Origin: TMED13 sp042090305
Lineage (GTDB): Bacteria > Pseudomonadota > Alphaproteobacteria > Methylaequorales > Methylaequoraceae
DNA: 64,000 nucleotides
Reading direction: 5' to 3'
NCBI GenBank assembly: GCA_042090305.1
Contig: JBELJQ010000002.1
Span: 11,968-75,967 of the forward strand
Positions 44,732 to 53,313 of the stretch are shown here, one piece after another. A program made the position numbers and the translations under genes. Position 1 is the first letter of the stretch. Each line of letters starts with the position of its first letter. A model generated the notes under the pieces. The model worked only from the letters and a program-made list of their open reading frames with translations, was not told the DNA's origin and searched no databases.

Positions 44732-44747
44732 AGTCAATTTTTTGACT
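44732..44747 (+). other. Hairpin in the flhA 5' leader
   Basis: AGTCAA and TTGACT form a perfect 6-bp stem around a TTTT loop, 25 bases before the flhA start codon. It is not followed by a T run, so it does not look like an intrinsic terminator; it could influence message stability or translation. Confidence 0.45.
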
Positions 44748-44772
44748 ATAAAAATCTTATTAAAGGATAATT

Positions 44773-46920
44773 ATGGATTTAGTACTAAAAACATTCCGAT
44801 CACAAAACTTAATAAGTTTTCTAAGAACATTCAGTATTCCTATCGGAATAATGGTCTTAGTTGCAATGATGGTAATTCCACTAAATCCTTGGATGTTAGA
44901 TATCTTATTCACAACAAATATTCTTGTTTCACTATTAGTACTTATGGTGGCTCTGCAGACCTTTAGACCATTAGATTTTTCAAGTTTTCCTACTGTACTT
45001 TTATTTGCCACAGTTTTGAGACTTGGATTAAATGTAGCATCGACCCGTGTAATTCTAAAATCTGGGCATAATGGAACTGACTCAGCAGGAAGTATTATCG
45101 AGGCATTTGGAGAATTTGTAATGTCAGGAAGTTATGCTGTGGGACTTTTTGTATTCTCAATTTTAGTAATAATAAATTTAATTGTAATAACTAAGGGAGC
45201 AGGAAGAGTTTCAGAGGTCGCAGCACGGTTTACCCTTGACGCTATGCCAGGAAAGCAAATGGCAATAGATGCTGACTTAAATGCTGGAGTAATTACAAGT
45301 GAAGAAGCAAAAGAAAGAAGAAGTGAAATTGCTAAGGAAGGAGAATTTTACGGAGCAATGGATGGTGCAGCAAAATTTGTTAAGGGTGATGCTGTTGCAG
45401 GTATTCTAATTTTAGTAATAAACATAATTGGTGGTTTGATAATAGGGACAACACAGCATGATTTAACTCTTAATCAGTCGGCTGAGTCATATATTTTATT
45501 AACAGTAGGTGATGGTCTTGTTGCTCAGATACCTTCTTTACTTTTAGCGATGGCAACGGCAACCATCGTTACAAGAATCTCGTCCGACAATGATGATCTA
45601 GCCGGTCAAATTTCAAATCAGATGGGTTTGTCAAAAGCATGGACGCCTGTTTCAGCAGTATTACTAGTATTTGGACTTGTTCCAGGAATGCCAAATACCC
45701 TTTTCATAGCTGGATCAATAATTGCTGGAACAATAGCATGGATTACCTCTAAAAAAACAAAAAAAGAGAGCGATGAAGAATTGAATAATAATGATACTGA
45801 AGATTCTGATTCAATTGGACAAATTGATATCGAAGACGTATCAGATAATGCATCAATTTCTCTTGATTTAGGTTATGGCTTAATTTCAATGGTTGATTCA
45901 AGTGATAAAAAGTCTGCAGGACCTCTTATTTCTAAAATCACGGGTATAAGAAAACAGGTATCAAAAGATCTAGGCTTTGTTATTCCTAATGTCAGAGTAA
46001 AGGATGACCTCACATTAGAAGCTAATTCTTACAGAATAAGGATTGGTCATACAATAGTTGCGCAGGATAAAGTTTATGTCGATAGAAAATTAGCAATGCC
46101 AAGTGATGAAACTCAATTAAAAATTCAAGGTATTCAAGTAAAAGACCCAACTTTTGGTTTAGATTCTTTTTGGATAGAGCAGCATTTAGTATCAAAGGCT
46201 GAAGCAAATCATTATATGATAATTGAGCCAGAGGCAGTGATTGCAACTCATCTTAATCATATTTTACTTAGATTTTCAGGAGAGTTGATAAGTCAAGATG
46301 ATGTTCAGTCTTTAGTAGATAATCTTGGCAAAACTAATCCTCAATTGATTCAGTCAGTTATACCAAAGCTAGTTCCTTTACATCACTTAACAATAATTCT
46401 TAGGAATCTTTTATCTGAGCGAGTTCCAATAAATGATTTAAAAAAAATATTAGAAGCATTAACGAATTTATCAGAGAAAAAACTTAGTCCAGAAGAGTTG
46501 TCAGAAGCAGTAAGACCAGCAATCTCATCACTTCTTATCCAAAAAATATCAAATATAAATGAAGCATTGGATGTTGTTACATTTAATCCTGAATTTGAGC
46601 AAATGCTGATTTCAATGTCTAAAAAAAGTGGTTCAGATGGAATTCTTATTGATCCTCAATTAGCTAAACAAATGATAAGCTCTTTAATTGAGGTTGGTGA
46701 AAAATTTTCAATGGATGGCAATCCTCTTGTTATTGTTACAGCGCCAGTCATTAGAAAAGATATAGCTGTATTGTTAAGACAGCATATTGAAGATCTCGTG
46801 GTTTTATCATTTACAGAACTACCTGAAAATAAAAGAGTAAAAGTTGTCTCAACTATCGGAGAAAAAATCATTAATAATAATACACAAAAGGAGAAATCTA
46901 ATGAAAACGCAACTGTTTAA
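44773..46920 (+). CDS. flhA: Flagellar type III export gate protein FlhA
   Basis: 715 aa, full length. The N-terminal membrane domain has about eight helices; the FHIPEP signature region is visible as RVSEVAARFTLDAMPGKQMA followed by IDADLNAGVITSEEAKERR (about residues 145-185). The cytoplasmic export-substrate domain starts near residue 345 and contains the conserved EPEAVIATHLNHIL segment and, near the end, VVLSFTELPENKRVKVV. It moves rod, hook and filament proteins through the export gate. AAAGGA ribosome site; first gene of flhA-flhF-flhG-fliA. Confidence 0.97.
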   Translation: MDLVLKTFRSQNLISFLRTFSIPIGIMVLVAMMVIPLNPWMLDILFTTNILVSLLVLMVALQTFRPLDFSSFPTVLLFATVLRLGLNVASTRVILKSGHNGTDSAGSIIEAFGEFVMSGSYAVGLFVFSILVIINLIVITKGAGRVSEVAARFTLDAMPGKQMAIDADLNAGVITSEEAKERRSEIAKEGEFYGAMDGAAKFVKGDAVAGILILVINIIGGLIIGTTQHDLTLNQSAESYILLTVGDGLVAQIPSLLLAMATATIVTRISSDNDDLAGQISNQMGLSKAWTPVSAVLLVFGLVPGMPNTLFIAGSIIAGTIAWITSKKTKKESDEELNNNDTEDSDSIGQIDIEDVSDNASISLDLGYGLISMVDSSDKKSAGPLISKITGIRKQVSKDLGFVIPNVRVKDDLTLEANSYRIRIGHTIVAQDKVYVDRKLAMPSDETQLKIQGIQVKDPTFGLDSFWIEQHLVSKAEANHYMIIEPEAVIATHLNHILLRFSGELISQDDVQSLVDNLGKTNPQLIQSVIPKLVPLHHLTIILRNLLSERVPINDLKKILEALTNLSEKKLSPEELSEAVRPAISSLLIQKISNINEALDVVTFNPEFEQMLISMSKKSGSDGILIDPQLAKQMISSLIEVGEKFSMDGNPLVIVTAPVIRKDIAVLLRQHIEDLVVLSFTELPENKRVKVVSTIGEKIINNNTQKEKSNENATV

Positions 46921-48025
46921 AGCTAAAGATATGAAGTCTGCTATAAACCTTGTAAACGATCAATTTGGCGAAAAGGCTATAATTTTATCTACTAGGAAAA
47001 ATAATGGTCTTGTTGAGGTGGAAGCTTCTGATACCGAGGATGTAATTCAAAAACATAAAGAGAAAATCAAAGATAAGGAAAGTTTCTCAAAAGTTTTTAT
47101 GAAAGAAATTAAGGAAAAGAATGATAATGTTTCATTTTTTGATACAGAAAATAAGACAAAGTACGAAAGTAGTCAAAAACTTGAAGTTTATGATGAAATT
47201 AAGCAACAAATTTATTCTTTAAGGGATGATTTAAGTAGAATGGTTTTAACTGACCAGTCAGGAATTTCTGATGAACTCTCTCACTTAACACCTATTAAAC
47301 TTCGACAAGAAAAGTTTTTACCAGAAGTCATTAATAAATTTAGTCATTCATTTATTGGAAAAAATAGTGAAGATGGCAGGATTGCTTTTTTCAGAGAATT
47401 ATCTAGAAAACTTGCATCTAACGATTTTTCTAGAATGTTAAATTCCAATAATATATTTATTTTTGGAAACTCTGGGTCTGGAAAATCTACATTATCTGCT
47501 AAAATTGCTTCATTTCTATCGGATAAAAGGTCAACAAAAGAAATAAACTTTATTGATGTTTCTAATTCAGGAACTTCACACAGTGATATTCTTAGATCAT
47601 ATAGTAGGGTTCTAAGCTTTCCCGTAAAAGATTATAAATATTTTGATTTCAATCAAAATCAAAATGATCGCTCAAAAATTAATATTTTTGATTTTTCAGG
47701 AGATCTTAATTTTAGTTTGCAAAAAATTAATGAGATAAAAAATTCATTTCCGTCTTTTGATTTTTGTTCTATATTAGCTATACCAAGTGGTTCTAATTCT
47801 GAAATGATAAAAGGAATGTGCGAGAGAGTTTCAGATGTAAGACCAATGGTTGCTATCACAAAGCTTGATGAATGCTGGGTGGGAGCTGAAGAATTTTCTT
47901 CACTTGCATTAAATAATGCAAGAATAGGCTTAGTTACTGGTACAAAAGTATTGATTAACTCAGTAATCGAAGCTAATGAGAATTCTCTAACGAAATATAT
48001 GAAAGAGAACTTAAAAGGTGTCTGA
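46901..48025 (+). CDS. flhF: Flagellar SRP-like GTPase FlhF
   Basis: 374 aa from ATG 46901 (AAAGGAG ribosome site), overlapping flhA by 20 bp; a longer frame has no homology. The start MKTQLFKAKDMKSAINLVND and FGEKAIILSTRK match the FlhF N-terminal domain. The NG domain has a P-loop GNSGSGKSTLSAKIA (about 188) and the later switch and specificity regions FDFSGDLNF and ITKLDECWVG (for the usual TKxD). FlhF sets the polar position and number of flagella. Confidence 0.93.
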   Translation: MKTQLFKAKDMKSAINLVNDQFGEKAIILSTRKNNGLVEVEASDTEDVIQKHKEKIKDKESFSKVFMKEIKEKNDNVSFFDTENKTKYESSQKLEVYDEIKQQIYSLRDDLSRMVLTDQSGISDELSHLTPIKLRQEKFLPEVINKFSHSFIGKNSEDGRIAFFRELSRKLASNDFSRMLNSNNIFIFGNSGSGKSTLSAKIASFLSDKRSTKEINFIDVSNSGTSHSDILRSYSRVLSFPVKDYKYFDFNQNQNDRSKINIFDFSGDLNFSLQKINEIKNSFPSFDFCSILAIPSGSNSEMIKGMCERVSDVRPMVAITKLDECWVGAEEFSSLALNNARIGLVTGTKVLINSVIEANENSLTKYMKENLKGV

Positions 48026-48812
48026 TTCGGTTGCAATTACTAGTGGAAAAGGTGGGGTAGGCAAAACAACTTTTGCTGTCAACTTATCCATAGCTTTTAA
48101 AAAAATCTCTGATGAGGTTTTCTTATTAGATACTGATCTAGGTATGGCTAACTCTCATGTTCTTCTTGGAGACAACCCTAACTATACTATAGCTGATGTA
48201 ATTTCAGGTAATAAAAAAGTTTCTGAAATCATTTATAAAAATAAATATGGAATAAATCTTATATCTGGAGGAACTGCCTCAAACAATGTTCTTAACATAG
48301 AAAATAAGGCCAGATATTCCATATTAAATGGAATTGAAAATCATTTAATGAAATACAATAGTCTTAAACTTATTGTGGATATAGCTGCAGGAGCTGATGA
48401 TAATTCACTTATTTTCTCTATGGCATGCGATAGGATCGTGATAGTTATTGTTGGCGAGCCTACTAGTTTTATTGATTCATATGCTCTTATAAAAGCTTTA
48501 TATGCAAAATCATCCTTTAAAAACTATTGCATTGCCGTCAATCAAGTTGATGATGAGGCAAATGGAGTGGAATTATTCAAAAAATTTCAAGCAATTACAT
48601 CTAAGTTTTTAGATGTTAATCTTCATTATGTAGGTTCTGTTAAAAGCTCAAGAAAGATTTCAAGATCTATTGTAGATAGAAAACCAATAACGGTCAGCGA
48701 TCCTAAATCTGATATATCTCTAAATTTTTTTAAAATAGCAAAGAAGGTTACAGAGACACCTGTTAACGAATGGGGGGGCTTAACTTTTCTTTCACAAAAA
48801 AAAAGAGCGTAA
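48018..48812 (+). CDS. flhG: MinD-like ATPase FlhG (FleN)
   Basis: 264 aa with a GTG start overlapping flhF by 8 bp. Deviant Walker A ITSGKGGVGKTTFAVNLS, switch-type LLDTDLGMANSHVLLG and a C-terminal amphipathic segment (FLSQKKRA at the end) as in MinD/FlhG. FlhG limits flagellar number and counteracts FlhF, and in Vibrio/Pseudomonas binds the FleQ/FlrA master regulator. The gene order flhA-flhF-flhG-fliA is the classical one of polar-flagellated gammaproteobacteria. Confidence 0.93.
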   Translation: MSDSVAITSGKGGVGKTTFAVNLSIAFKKISDEVFLLDTDLGMANSHVLLGDNPNYTIADVISGNKKVSEIIYKNKYGINLISGGTASNNVLNIENKARYSILNGIENHLMKYNSLKLIVDIAAGADDNSLIFSMACDRIVIVIVGEPTSFIDSYALIKALYAKSSFKNYCIAVNQVDDEANGVELFKKFQAITSKFLDVNLHYVGSVKSSRKISRSIVDRKPITVSDPKSDISLNFFKIAKKVTETPVNEWGGLTFLSQKKRA

Positions 48813-48821
48813 AATATCAGT

Positions 48822-49523
48822 ATGAATAATTTATATTCTCAAAATTCAGATACTATAGTCAATGATCTAATTGAAAAAAACCTCGATTTGGTAAAAAAAA
48901 TTGCATGGCAAATTCATGGAAGAGTTAATAATGTAATTGAAATTGAGGATCTGGTTCAACAAGGTATGGAAGGTCTTGTGCATGCTGCTCAAAAATATTC
49001 TCAAAGAGAAAATATAACTTTCCCTCAATATGCCCAATTAAGAATAAGAGGAAGTATAATTGATTTTTTAAGAAAAAATTCAAATCTTTGTAGGACTACA
49101 ATAAAGAAAAAACAAGACTTTGAAAGAAAAAGAAATAATCTACAACAGGAATTGGGAAGAGAACCAACTCAAGATGAAATAGTCAATTATTTAGGTATTT
49201 CATTTGATGAGTATGATTACTGGAAAAAATCATTTGAGGCAAATAATATTCAAAGTTTAGACAATGCGTATAATGAGTATTCCTTGTTATATGCTTCCCA
49301 TGAAGAAAGTCCAGAAAAGAAATTAGAGAATAAAGAGTTAAAGGAACAAATTAAAAGTGCATTAAAAGTTTTAAATCAAAGAGAGGCATTAATTGCACAA
49401 CTTTATTATGTTGAGGAATTAAACATATACGAGATTTCAGATGTTCTTGAAATAAGTACTGGAAGAATATCTCAAATAAAAAAGAAGATTGTTGAAAAAT
49501 TAAGATATGAAATCATCAAATAA
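48822..49523 (+). CDS. fliA: Flagellar sigma factor FliA (sigma-28)
   Basis: 233 aa sigma-70 family, FliA subgroup. Region 2 reads IEIEDLVQQGMEGLVHAAQKY, then FPQYAQLRIRGSIIDFLR; region 3 has RRxN-like RKRNNLQQELGREPTQDEI; region 4 has LNIYEISDVLEISTGRISQI. Transcribes late flagellar genes after FlgM export. Its partner flgM is in the same island. The final 17 bp overlap the next gene. Confidence 0.94.
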   Translation: MNNLYSQNSDTIVNDLIEKNLDLVKKIAWQIHGRVNNVIEIEDLVQQGMEGLVHAAQKYSQRENITFPQYAQLRIRGSIIDFLRKNSNLCRTTIKKKQDFERKRNNLQQELGREPTQDEIVNYLGISFDEYDYWKKSFEANNIQSLDNAYNEYSLLYASHEESPEKKLENKELKEQIKSALKVLNQREALIAQLYYVEELNIYEISDVLEISTGRISQIKKKIVEKLRYEIIK

Positions 49524-49908
49524 TTGGAAAAGCCTGAATAATGTTGTTTTAAGAGTTGATAATGTAGAAGCAATCTACACTAAAAAAACAGAAATAATTC
49601 TAAATTGTGGTTTCGAAAATATTTCTAAAGGAAGATGCAACTTGAGAGTGAGTGTAAATAATAAAAATAAAAAAAACAACTTATATGTTTTTACTGATAA
49701 GGCATTGATGGAGGTTGAGTTATACTATAGTAAATCTGAAATTGATGAAATTTTGAAACTTATTTTTCTTAAGAAATCTTCAAAAAAATCTATTATTATT
49801 CTAAATATTTCTGATAATTTATTAATAAATGAAAATAACTACTTATATATAAAAAACAATATAACTATCGCTATAAACTCAATCGATTGGAAAATTCCTT
49901 TATCTTAA
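49507..49908 (+). CDS. Unknown protein after fliA
   Basis: 133 aa, not recognised. No signal peptide or membrane helix; it alternates short hydrophobic strands and lysine/asparagine-rich loops (VVLRVDNVEAIYTKKTEII; NLYVFTDKALMEVELYY; SKKSIIILNISDNLLINENN), so probably a small beta-rich cytoplasmic protein. The start lies inside fliA (17-bp overlap), implying co-translation in the flhA-flhF-flhG-fliA operon. Gammaproteobacteria often have cheY or motA-type genes at this place, which this is not. Confidence 0.72.
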   Translation: MKSSNNWKSLNNVVLRVDNVEAIYTKKTEIILNCGFENISKGRCNLRVSVNNKNKKNNLYVFTDKALMEVELYYSKSEIDEILKLIFLKKSSKKSIIILNISDNLLINENNYLYIKNNITIAINSIDWKIPLS

Positions 49909-49909
49909 T

Positions 49910-50695
49910 TTACCTGGATGAAAACTTTTTTGTTATTTCTACTTCTGACTGAAGAATTTTTGAACATCCATTAAATGCACGTTGTGTCCTCAACATTAAA
50001 ACAATTTCATCAGTAATGTCTGTATTAGATCTCTCAAGAAATCCAGGCTCAATCTTTCCGATTGTCCCTTCCTTTGGTCTTCCAAACTCAGGTAAACCAC
50101 TTTCACCAGTTCTTTTAAACCTTGCATTACCTATATTTTGAAGTCCGTGTTCATTTACAAAGTCAGCAAGCTCAAGCTGCCCTACATTTTCAGTATTATC
50201 TAGTCCATAAGTTGCTAAAATAGAACCATCAGATTTTACAGAAATCTCAGAGAGTAATTGCTGACCAGCCCCTTCGAAAGGTATGTTTATGGGTTGCTGA
50301 CCTTCACCTAGTAGCGGTAGTCCATCAGTATTAACAAGGTTACCTGTTCTATCTAATTGAAATGAACCATCTCTTGTAAAAACTGGTTCATCAGTTGATG
50401 TTTCTCTCCCAATTGGTGTTCCCAGAGCAAAAAAACCTTCGCCCATGATTGCTAAATCTAAACTACCATTAGTTTGTTGAAGTGAGCCTTGTGAAAAGTT
50501 TTGTCTTGGCTTAATTGTCCTAACTCCAATACCATTTGCTTTTTCTGTAGAATCATTGTGAATTGACCTGTACATATCCTCAAACTGAGCTTCACTTTTT
50601 TTGAATCCGTTTGTACCGGCATTAGCAATATTATTTGAAATTACTGATAAATCTCTATTAGATGCATCTAGACCAGTTCTAATTATATTAAACAT
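49910..50695 (-). CDS. Orphan FlgE/FlgG-family flagellar rod-hook protein
   Basis: 261 aa from ATG 50695; an in-frame extension to 50962 runs back through the tRNA gene and is not credible. DLSVISNNIANAGTNGFKKSEAQFEDMY at the N-terminus spans 15-42; SLDLAIMGEGFF and PVFTRDGSFQLDRTGNLVNT follow; FLERSNTDITDEIVLMLRTQRAF is near the end. Length suits FlgG or FlgF, but the motifs resemble FlgE, and the usual terminal zipper (NSKAI...MLxxLxxL) is altered to CSKILQSEVEITKKF. It is distant from flgBCDEF, which lacks flgG, so it may be the distal-rod protein. Convergent with the 133-aa gene. Confidence 0.82.
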   Translation of the reverse strand: MFNIIRTGLDASNRDLSVISNNIANAGTNGFKKSEAQFEDMYRSIHNDSTEKANGIGVRTIKPRQNFSQGSLQQTNGSLDLAIMGEGFFALGTPIGRETSTDEPVFTRDGSFQLDRTGNLVNTDGLPLLGEGQQPINIPFEGAGQQLLSEISVKSDGSILATYGLDNTENVGQLELADFVNEHGLQNIGNARFKRTGESGLPEFGRPKEGTIGKIEPGFLERSNTDITDEIVLMLRTQRAFNGCSKILQSEVEITKKFSSR

Positions 50696-50706
50696 GAAGC
50701 ATGAAC

Positions 50707-50722
50707 AGCAATTATTATGCCA
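50707..50722 (-). promoter_or_regulatory. Sigma-54 promoter of the orphan FlgE/FlgG-family gene
   Basis: Minus-strand reading TGGCATAATAATTGCT, a close match to TGGCACG-N4-TTGCW. The predicted start near 50697 is only about two bases before the ATG at 50695, and no Shine-Dalgarno sequence is present, which suggests a leaderless message. Confidence 0.75.
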
Positions 50723-50770
50723 TTTTTTATTGTTGAGATTCTTTTTTAAATGTATATTGGGATTGTTATC

Positions 50771-50846
50771 GGGCGGATAGCTCAGCTGGGAGAGCAATTG
50801 CTCGACACGCAATAGGTCGCAGGTTCGAACCCTGTTCCGCCCACCA
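50771..50846 (+). tRNA. tRNA-Val (anticodon GAC)
   Basis: 76 nt with encoded CCA. Acceptor GGGCGGA pairs with TCCGCCC; D-arm GCTC/GAGC; anticodon stem ATTGC/GCAAT with loop TCGACAC, giving anticodon GAC; T-loop TTCGAAC. A TRAP binding-protein gene starts 12 bp downstream in the same direction. Confidence 0.97.
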
Positions 50847-50858
50847 ACATATTGAAAA

Positions 50859-51938
50859 ATGAAAAGAAGAAAATTTTTAGATAAATCAATTAAAGGCGTT
50901 TTAGCGGGTGGTGCCTCAACAATGTTTATTCCTAATATTGTTAAAGCCAAAAAAAAGCACACATGGGTTGCAGTATCAGCATTTGATAAAGCTGGAATAC
51001 TTGGAAGAGCTTTTCAAAAACTTTGTGAAGAGATTACTAGAATATCATCAGGGGAGTTAAATATCAGATTATTCCATGCAAATGAGTTGGTAAGTGCTTT
51101 TGAATCTTTTGATGTTGTTCAAAGTGGTACCTGTCAAATGGGTTTTGGGTCACCTTATTATTGGGCAGGAAAGTCAAAGGCAATTTCATTCTTGTCTGGT
51201 ATACCTTTTGGAATGAATTATCAGGAGATGAGCGCTTGGTTTTATAAAGGTGATGGTATCAAGTTAGCTGATTCTATTTACAACCAGTTTAATCTAAAAT
51301 TCTTTCCAGCTGGTAATACTGGAAATCAAATGGGTGGATGGTTCAATAAAGAAATAAACATAACCAGTGATTTTAAGGGTTTAAAATTTAGAATGCCTGG
51401 TTTAGGCGGTGAAGTATTAAAGAGCTTTGGAACAAATGTAGTTTTATTGCCAGGTCCAGACGTGGTTCCAGCGATTTCATCAGGAACTATTGACGGAACT
51501 GAGTGGATTGGGCCTGCAGCAGATTTAGGTAAGGGACTTCATAAAGTTTGCAAATATTACTATTATCCTGGGTGGCATGAACCAGGAACATGTTTAGAAG
51601 CATTTATAAATTTAAAATATTGGAATAAACTTGATAATAATTTAAAAAAACTTGTTAGTACATGTTGCGCTAAGTCTAACTCATCCATTGCTGCTGAGTT
51701 TTTTATAAGGAATAGTTTTGCTATTAAGAAGCTTAAAGATGATTATAACGTCAACTTTAAAAAATACCCTAAAGATTTATTAATAAAATTAAAAAAGCAA
51801 TCAGATGAAATAACCCAGAACTTAGCATCCCAAGATCCTAAGGGAACTCAAATATTAGATAATATATTAAAACATCGTGAGATTTTTATGTTTTGGTCAA
51901 ATTACTCTGAGAAAAGTTTTTTAGAGTCCAGACTATAA
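50859..51938 (+). CDS. TRAP transporter substrate-binding protein, TakP-like (alpha-keto acid type)
   Basis: 359 aa with a twin-arginine-like signal (MKRRKFLDKSIKGVLAGGAS), so probably exported folded. The mature protein has the DctP fold and the TakP-group segments GNTGNQMGGWFNKEIN, FKGLKFRMPG (binding Arg), GTIDGTEWIGP and YYYYPGWHEPG. Homologues with these signatures bind pyruvate, other 2-oxoacids or lactate, often with a metal ion; the exact ligand is inferred. It starts right after tRNA-Val without a clear ribosome site and converges with dctM, only 1 bp apart. Confidence 0.88.
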   Translation: MKRRKFLDKSIKGVLAGGASTMFIPNIVKAKKKHTWVAVSAFDKAGILGRAFQKLCEEITRISSGELNIRLFHANELVSAFESFDVVQSGTCQMGFGSPYYWAGKSKAISFLSGIPFGMNYQEMSAWFYKGDGIKLADSIYNQFNLKFFPAGNTGNQMGGWFNKEINITSDFKGLKFRMPGLGGEVLKSFGTNVVLLPGPDVVPAISSGTIDGTEWIGPAADLGKGLHKVCKYYYYPGWHEPGTCLEAFINLKYWNKLDNNLKKLVSTCCAKSNSSIAAEFFIRNSFAIKKLKDDYNVNFKKYPKDLLIKLKKQSDEITQNLASQDPKGTQILDNILKHREIFMFWSNYSEKSFLESRL

Positions 51939-51939
51939 T

Positions 51940-53313
51940 TTATAGCTCACTTGGCAACCATGTAATTAAATTTGGAAAGTAAAATAAAATGATTAGTAAT
52001 ATTATTTGTATAAAAATAAAAGGTAAAACTCCCAAATAAATTTCTGAAGTTTTTACTAAATTATTAGAAACACCCCTCAAATAAAAAAGTGCAAAACCAA
52101 ATGGTGGTGTTAAAAAGCTGGTTTGAAGATTAATAGCAAACATAATTGCTAGCCAAACTGGGTCAAACCCCATAGAAATTAAGGCAGGTCCAACGATTGG
52201 TACAATAACAAAAACAATTTGAAAAAAGTCAAGAAAAAATCCGAGTAAAAAAATTGTTACCATTACGATAATGAATGCGTATATCTTCCCTCCAGGAATA
52301 TCTACTAAAAAATCTTCTACTAAAATATCCCCACCAAAACCACGAAATACTAAGGAAAATAAAGAAGCCCCAATCAGTACAAAAAATACCATAGAATTGA
52401 TTTTAATAGATTGAATACAAACATCGTTAAGAGTCTCAAAGTTAAATTTTCCTCTGGTCATGGCTATTATAATCGAACCTAATGCACCTAACGAGGCTGA
52501 TTCTGTGGGGGTTGCAACGCCGAATAAAATTGAACCAAGTACAGTTAAAATCAATAAAGTTGGAGGCATAACTATTTTGAGAAAATCTCTTAAGTTAATC
52601 TTAGTTAAATTATTTTTCCTCGGTAATTTATTAGGATAGAAAATAGAATACATAAAAATCCAAACTGCATACATTAAAACTAAAATTAATCCAGGTATAA
52701 TTGCGCCTGCAAAAAGATCTACACTACTTACAGGAGTTGGTGCAAAGTCTCCAGATATTTGAGAAGCTTGTTCATTTGCTCCCTGAAATACATCGGCTAG
52801 TAACACTAAAACTATTGATGGAGGTATAATTTGACCAAGAGTTCCACTTGCACAGATCACTCCTGCTGCAATCTTTTTATCGTAGTTCCACTTGAGCATT
52901 AAGGGAAGGCTTAAGATTCCCATTGTTACAACAGTTGCTCCAACAATGCCGGTTGAAGCTGCCATCAAAACACCAACTACTAAGACAGAGTATACCAATC
53001 CCCCTTTCACATTACCCCAAATTCGACTAATACTCTCCAAAAGTTCTGATGCAATGCCTGACTTTTCAAGCATAATTCCCATAAAAATAAAAAGAGGAAC
53101 TGCAATTAATGTTTCATTTCCTATTATTCCAAAGATTCTATTAGGTAAAACATTTAAAAGAATAATTGGGAAAAGATCGAGAAAATATCCAATTGAACCA
53201 ATTATTATTGAAACTCCGGCCAAAGTAAGAGCAACAGGAAAGCCCATTAAAAGAAAAATTGCTAATATAAAGAATAACAAAAAACAAAAGAATTCGTGGC
53301 TAATTATTTCCAT
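51940..53313 (-). CDS. dctM: TRAP transporter large permease DctM
   Basis: 457 aa, about 12 membrane helices. DctM hallmarks: GFPVALTLAGVSI near the N-terminus, VPLFIFMGIMLEKSGIA, ASTGIVGATVVTMGILSLP, ASGTLGQIIPPSIVLVL (the conserved GTLGIIIPPS motif) and FGVATPTESASLGALGS. Moves the substrate in with a sodium gradient together with DctQ. Downstream of dctQ, overlapping it by 14 bp. Confidence 0.95.
   Translation of the reverse strand: MEIISHEFFCFLLFFILAIFLLMGFPVALTLAGVSIIIGSIGYFLDLFPIILLNVLPNRIFGIIGNETLIAVPLFIFMGIMLEKSGIASELLESISRIWGNVKGGLVYSVLVVGVLMAASTGIVGATVVTMGILSLPLMLKWNYDKKIAAGVICASGTLGQIIPPSIVLVLLADVFQGANEQASQISGDFAPTPVSSVDLFAGAIIPGLILVLMYAVWIFMYSIFYPNKLPRKNNLTKINLRDFLKIVMPPTLLILTVLGSILFGVATPTESASLGALGSIIIAMTRGKFNFETLNDVCIQSIKINSMVFFVLIGASLFSLVFRGFGGDILVEDFLVDIPGGKIYAFIIVMVTIFLLGFFLDFFQIVFVIVPIVGPALISMGFDPVWLAIMFAINLQTSFLTPPFGFALFYLRGVSNNLVKTSEIYLGVLPFIFIQIILLIILFYFPNLITWLPSEL

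Noticed and set aside
44732..44747. Hairpin before flhA as an intrinsic terminator
   Set aside because: The stem is AT-rich and the T bases are in the loop, not after the stem; it lies inside a leader after a good promoter.
45841..46920. Possible frameshift between membrane and cytoplasmic halves of flhA because of the acidic linker
   Set aside because: The frame is continuous and both halves align with FlhA; the Asp/Glu/Asn-rich linker is a normal variable region.
50771..50846. tRNA-Val as an integration site of a mobile element
   Set aside because: No copy of the tRNA 3' end, integrase or phage-like gene is seen in the downstream 13 kb, which is ordinary housekeeping DNA.
50696..50962. 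N-terminal extension of the FlgE/FlgG-family gene to 350 aa
   Set aside because: The extension reads antisense through the tRNA-Val gene and the start of dctP; homology begins exactly at ATG 50695.
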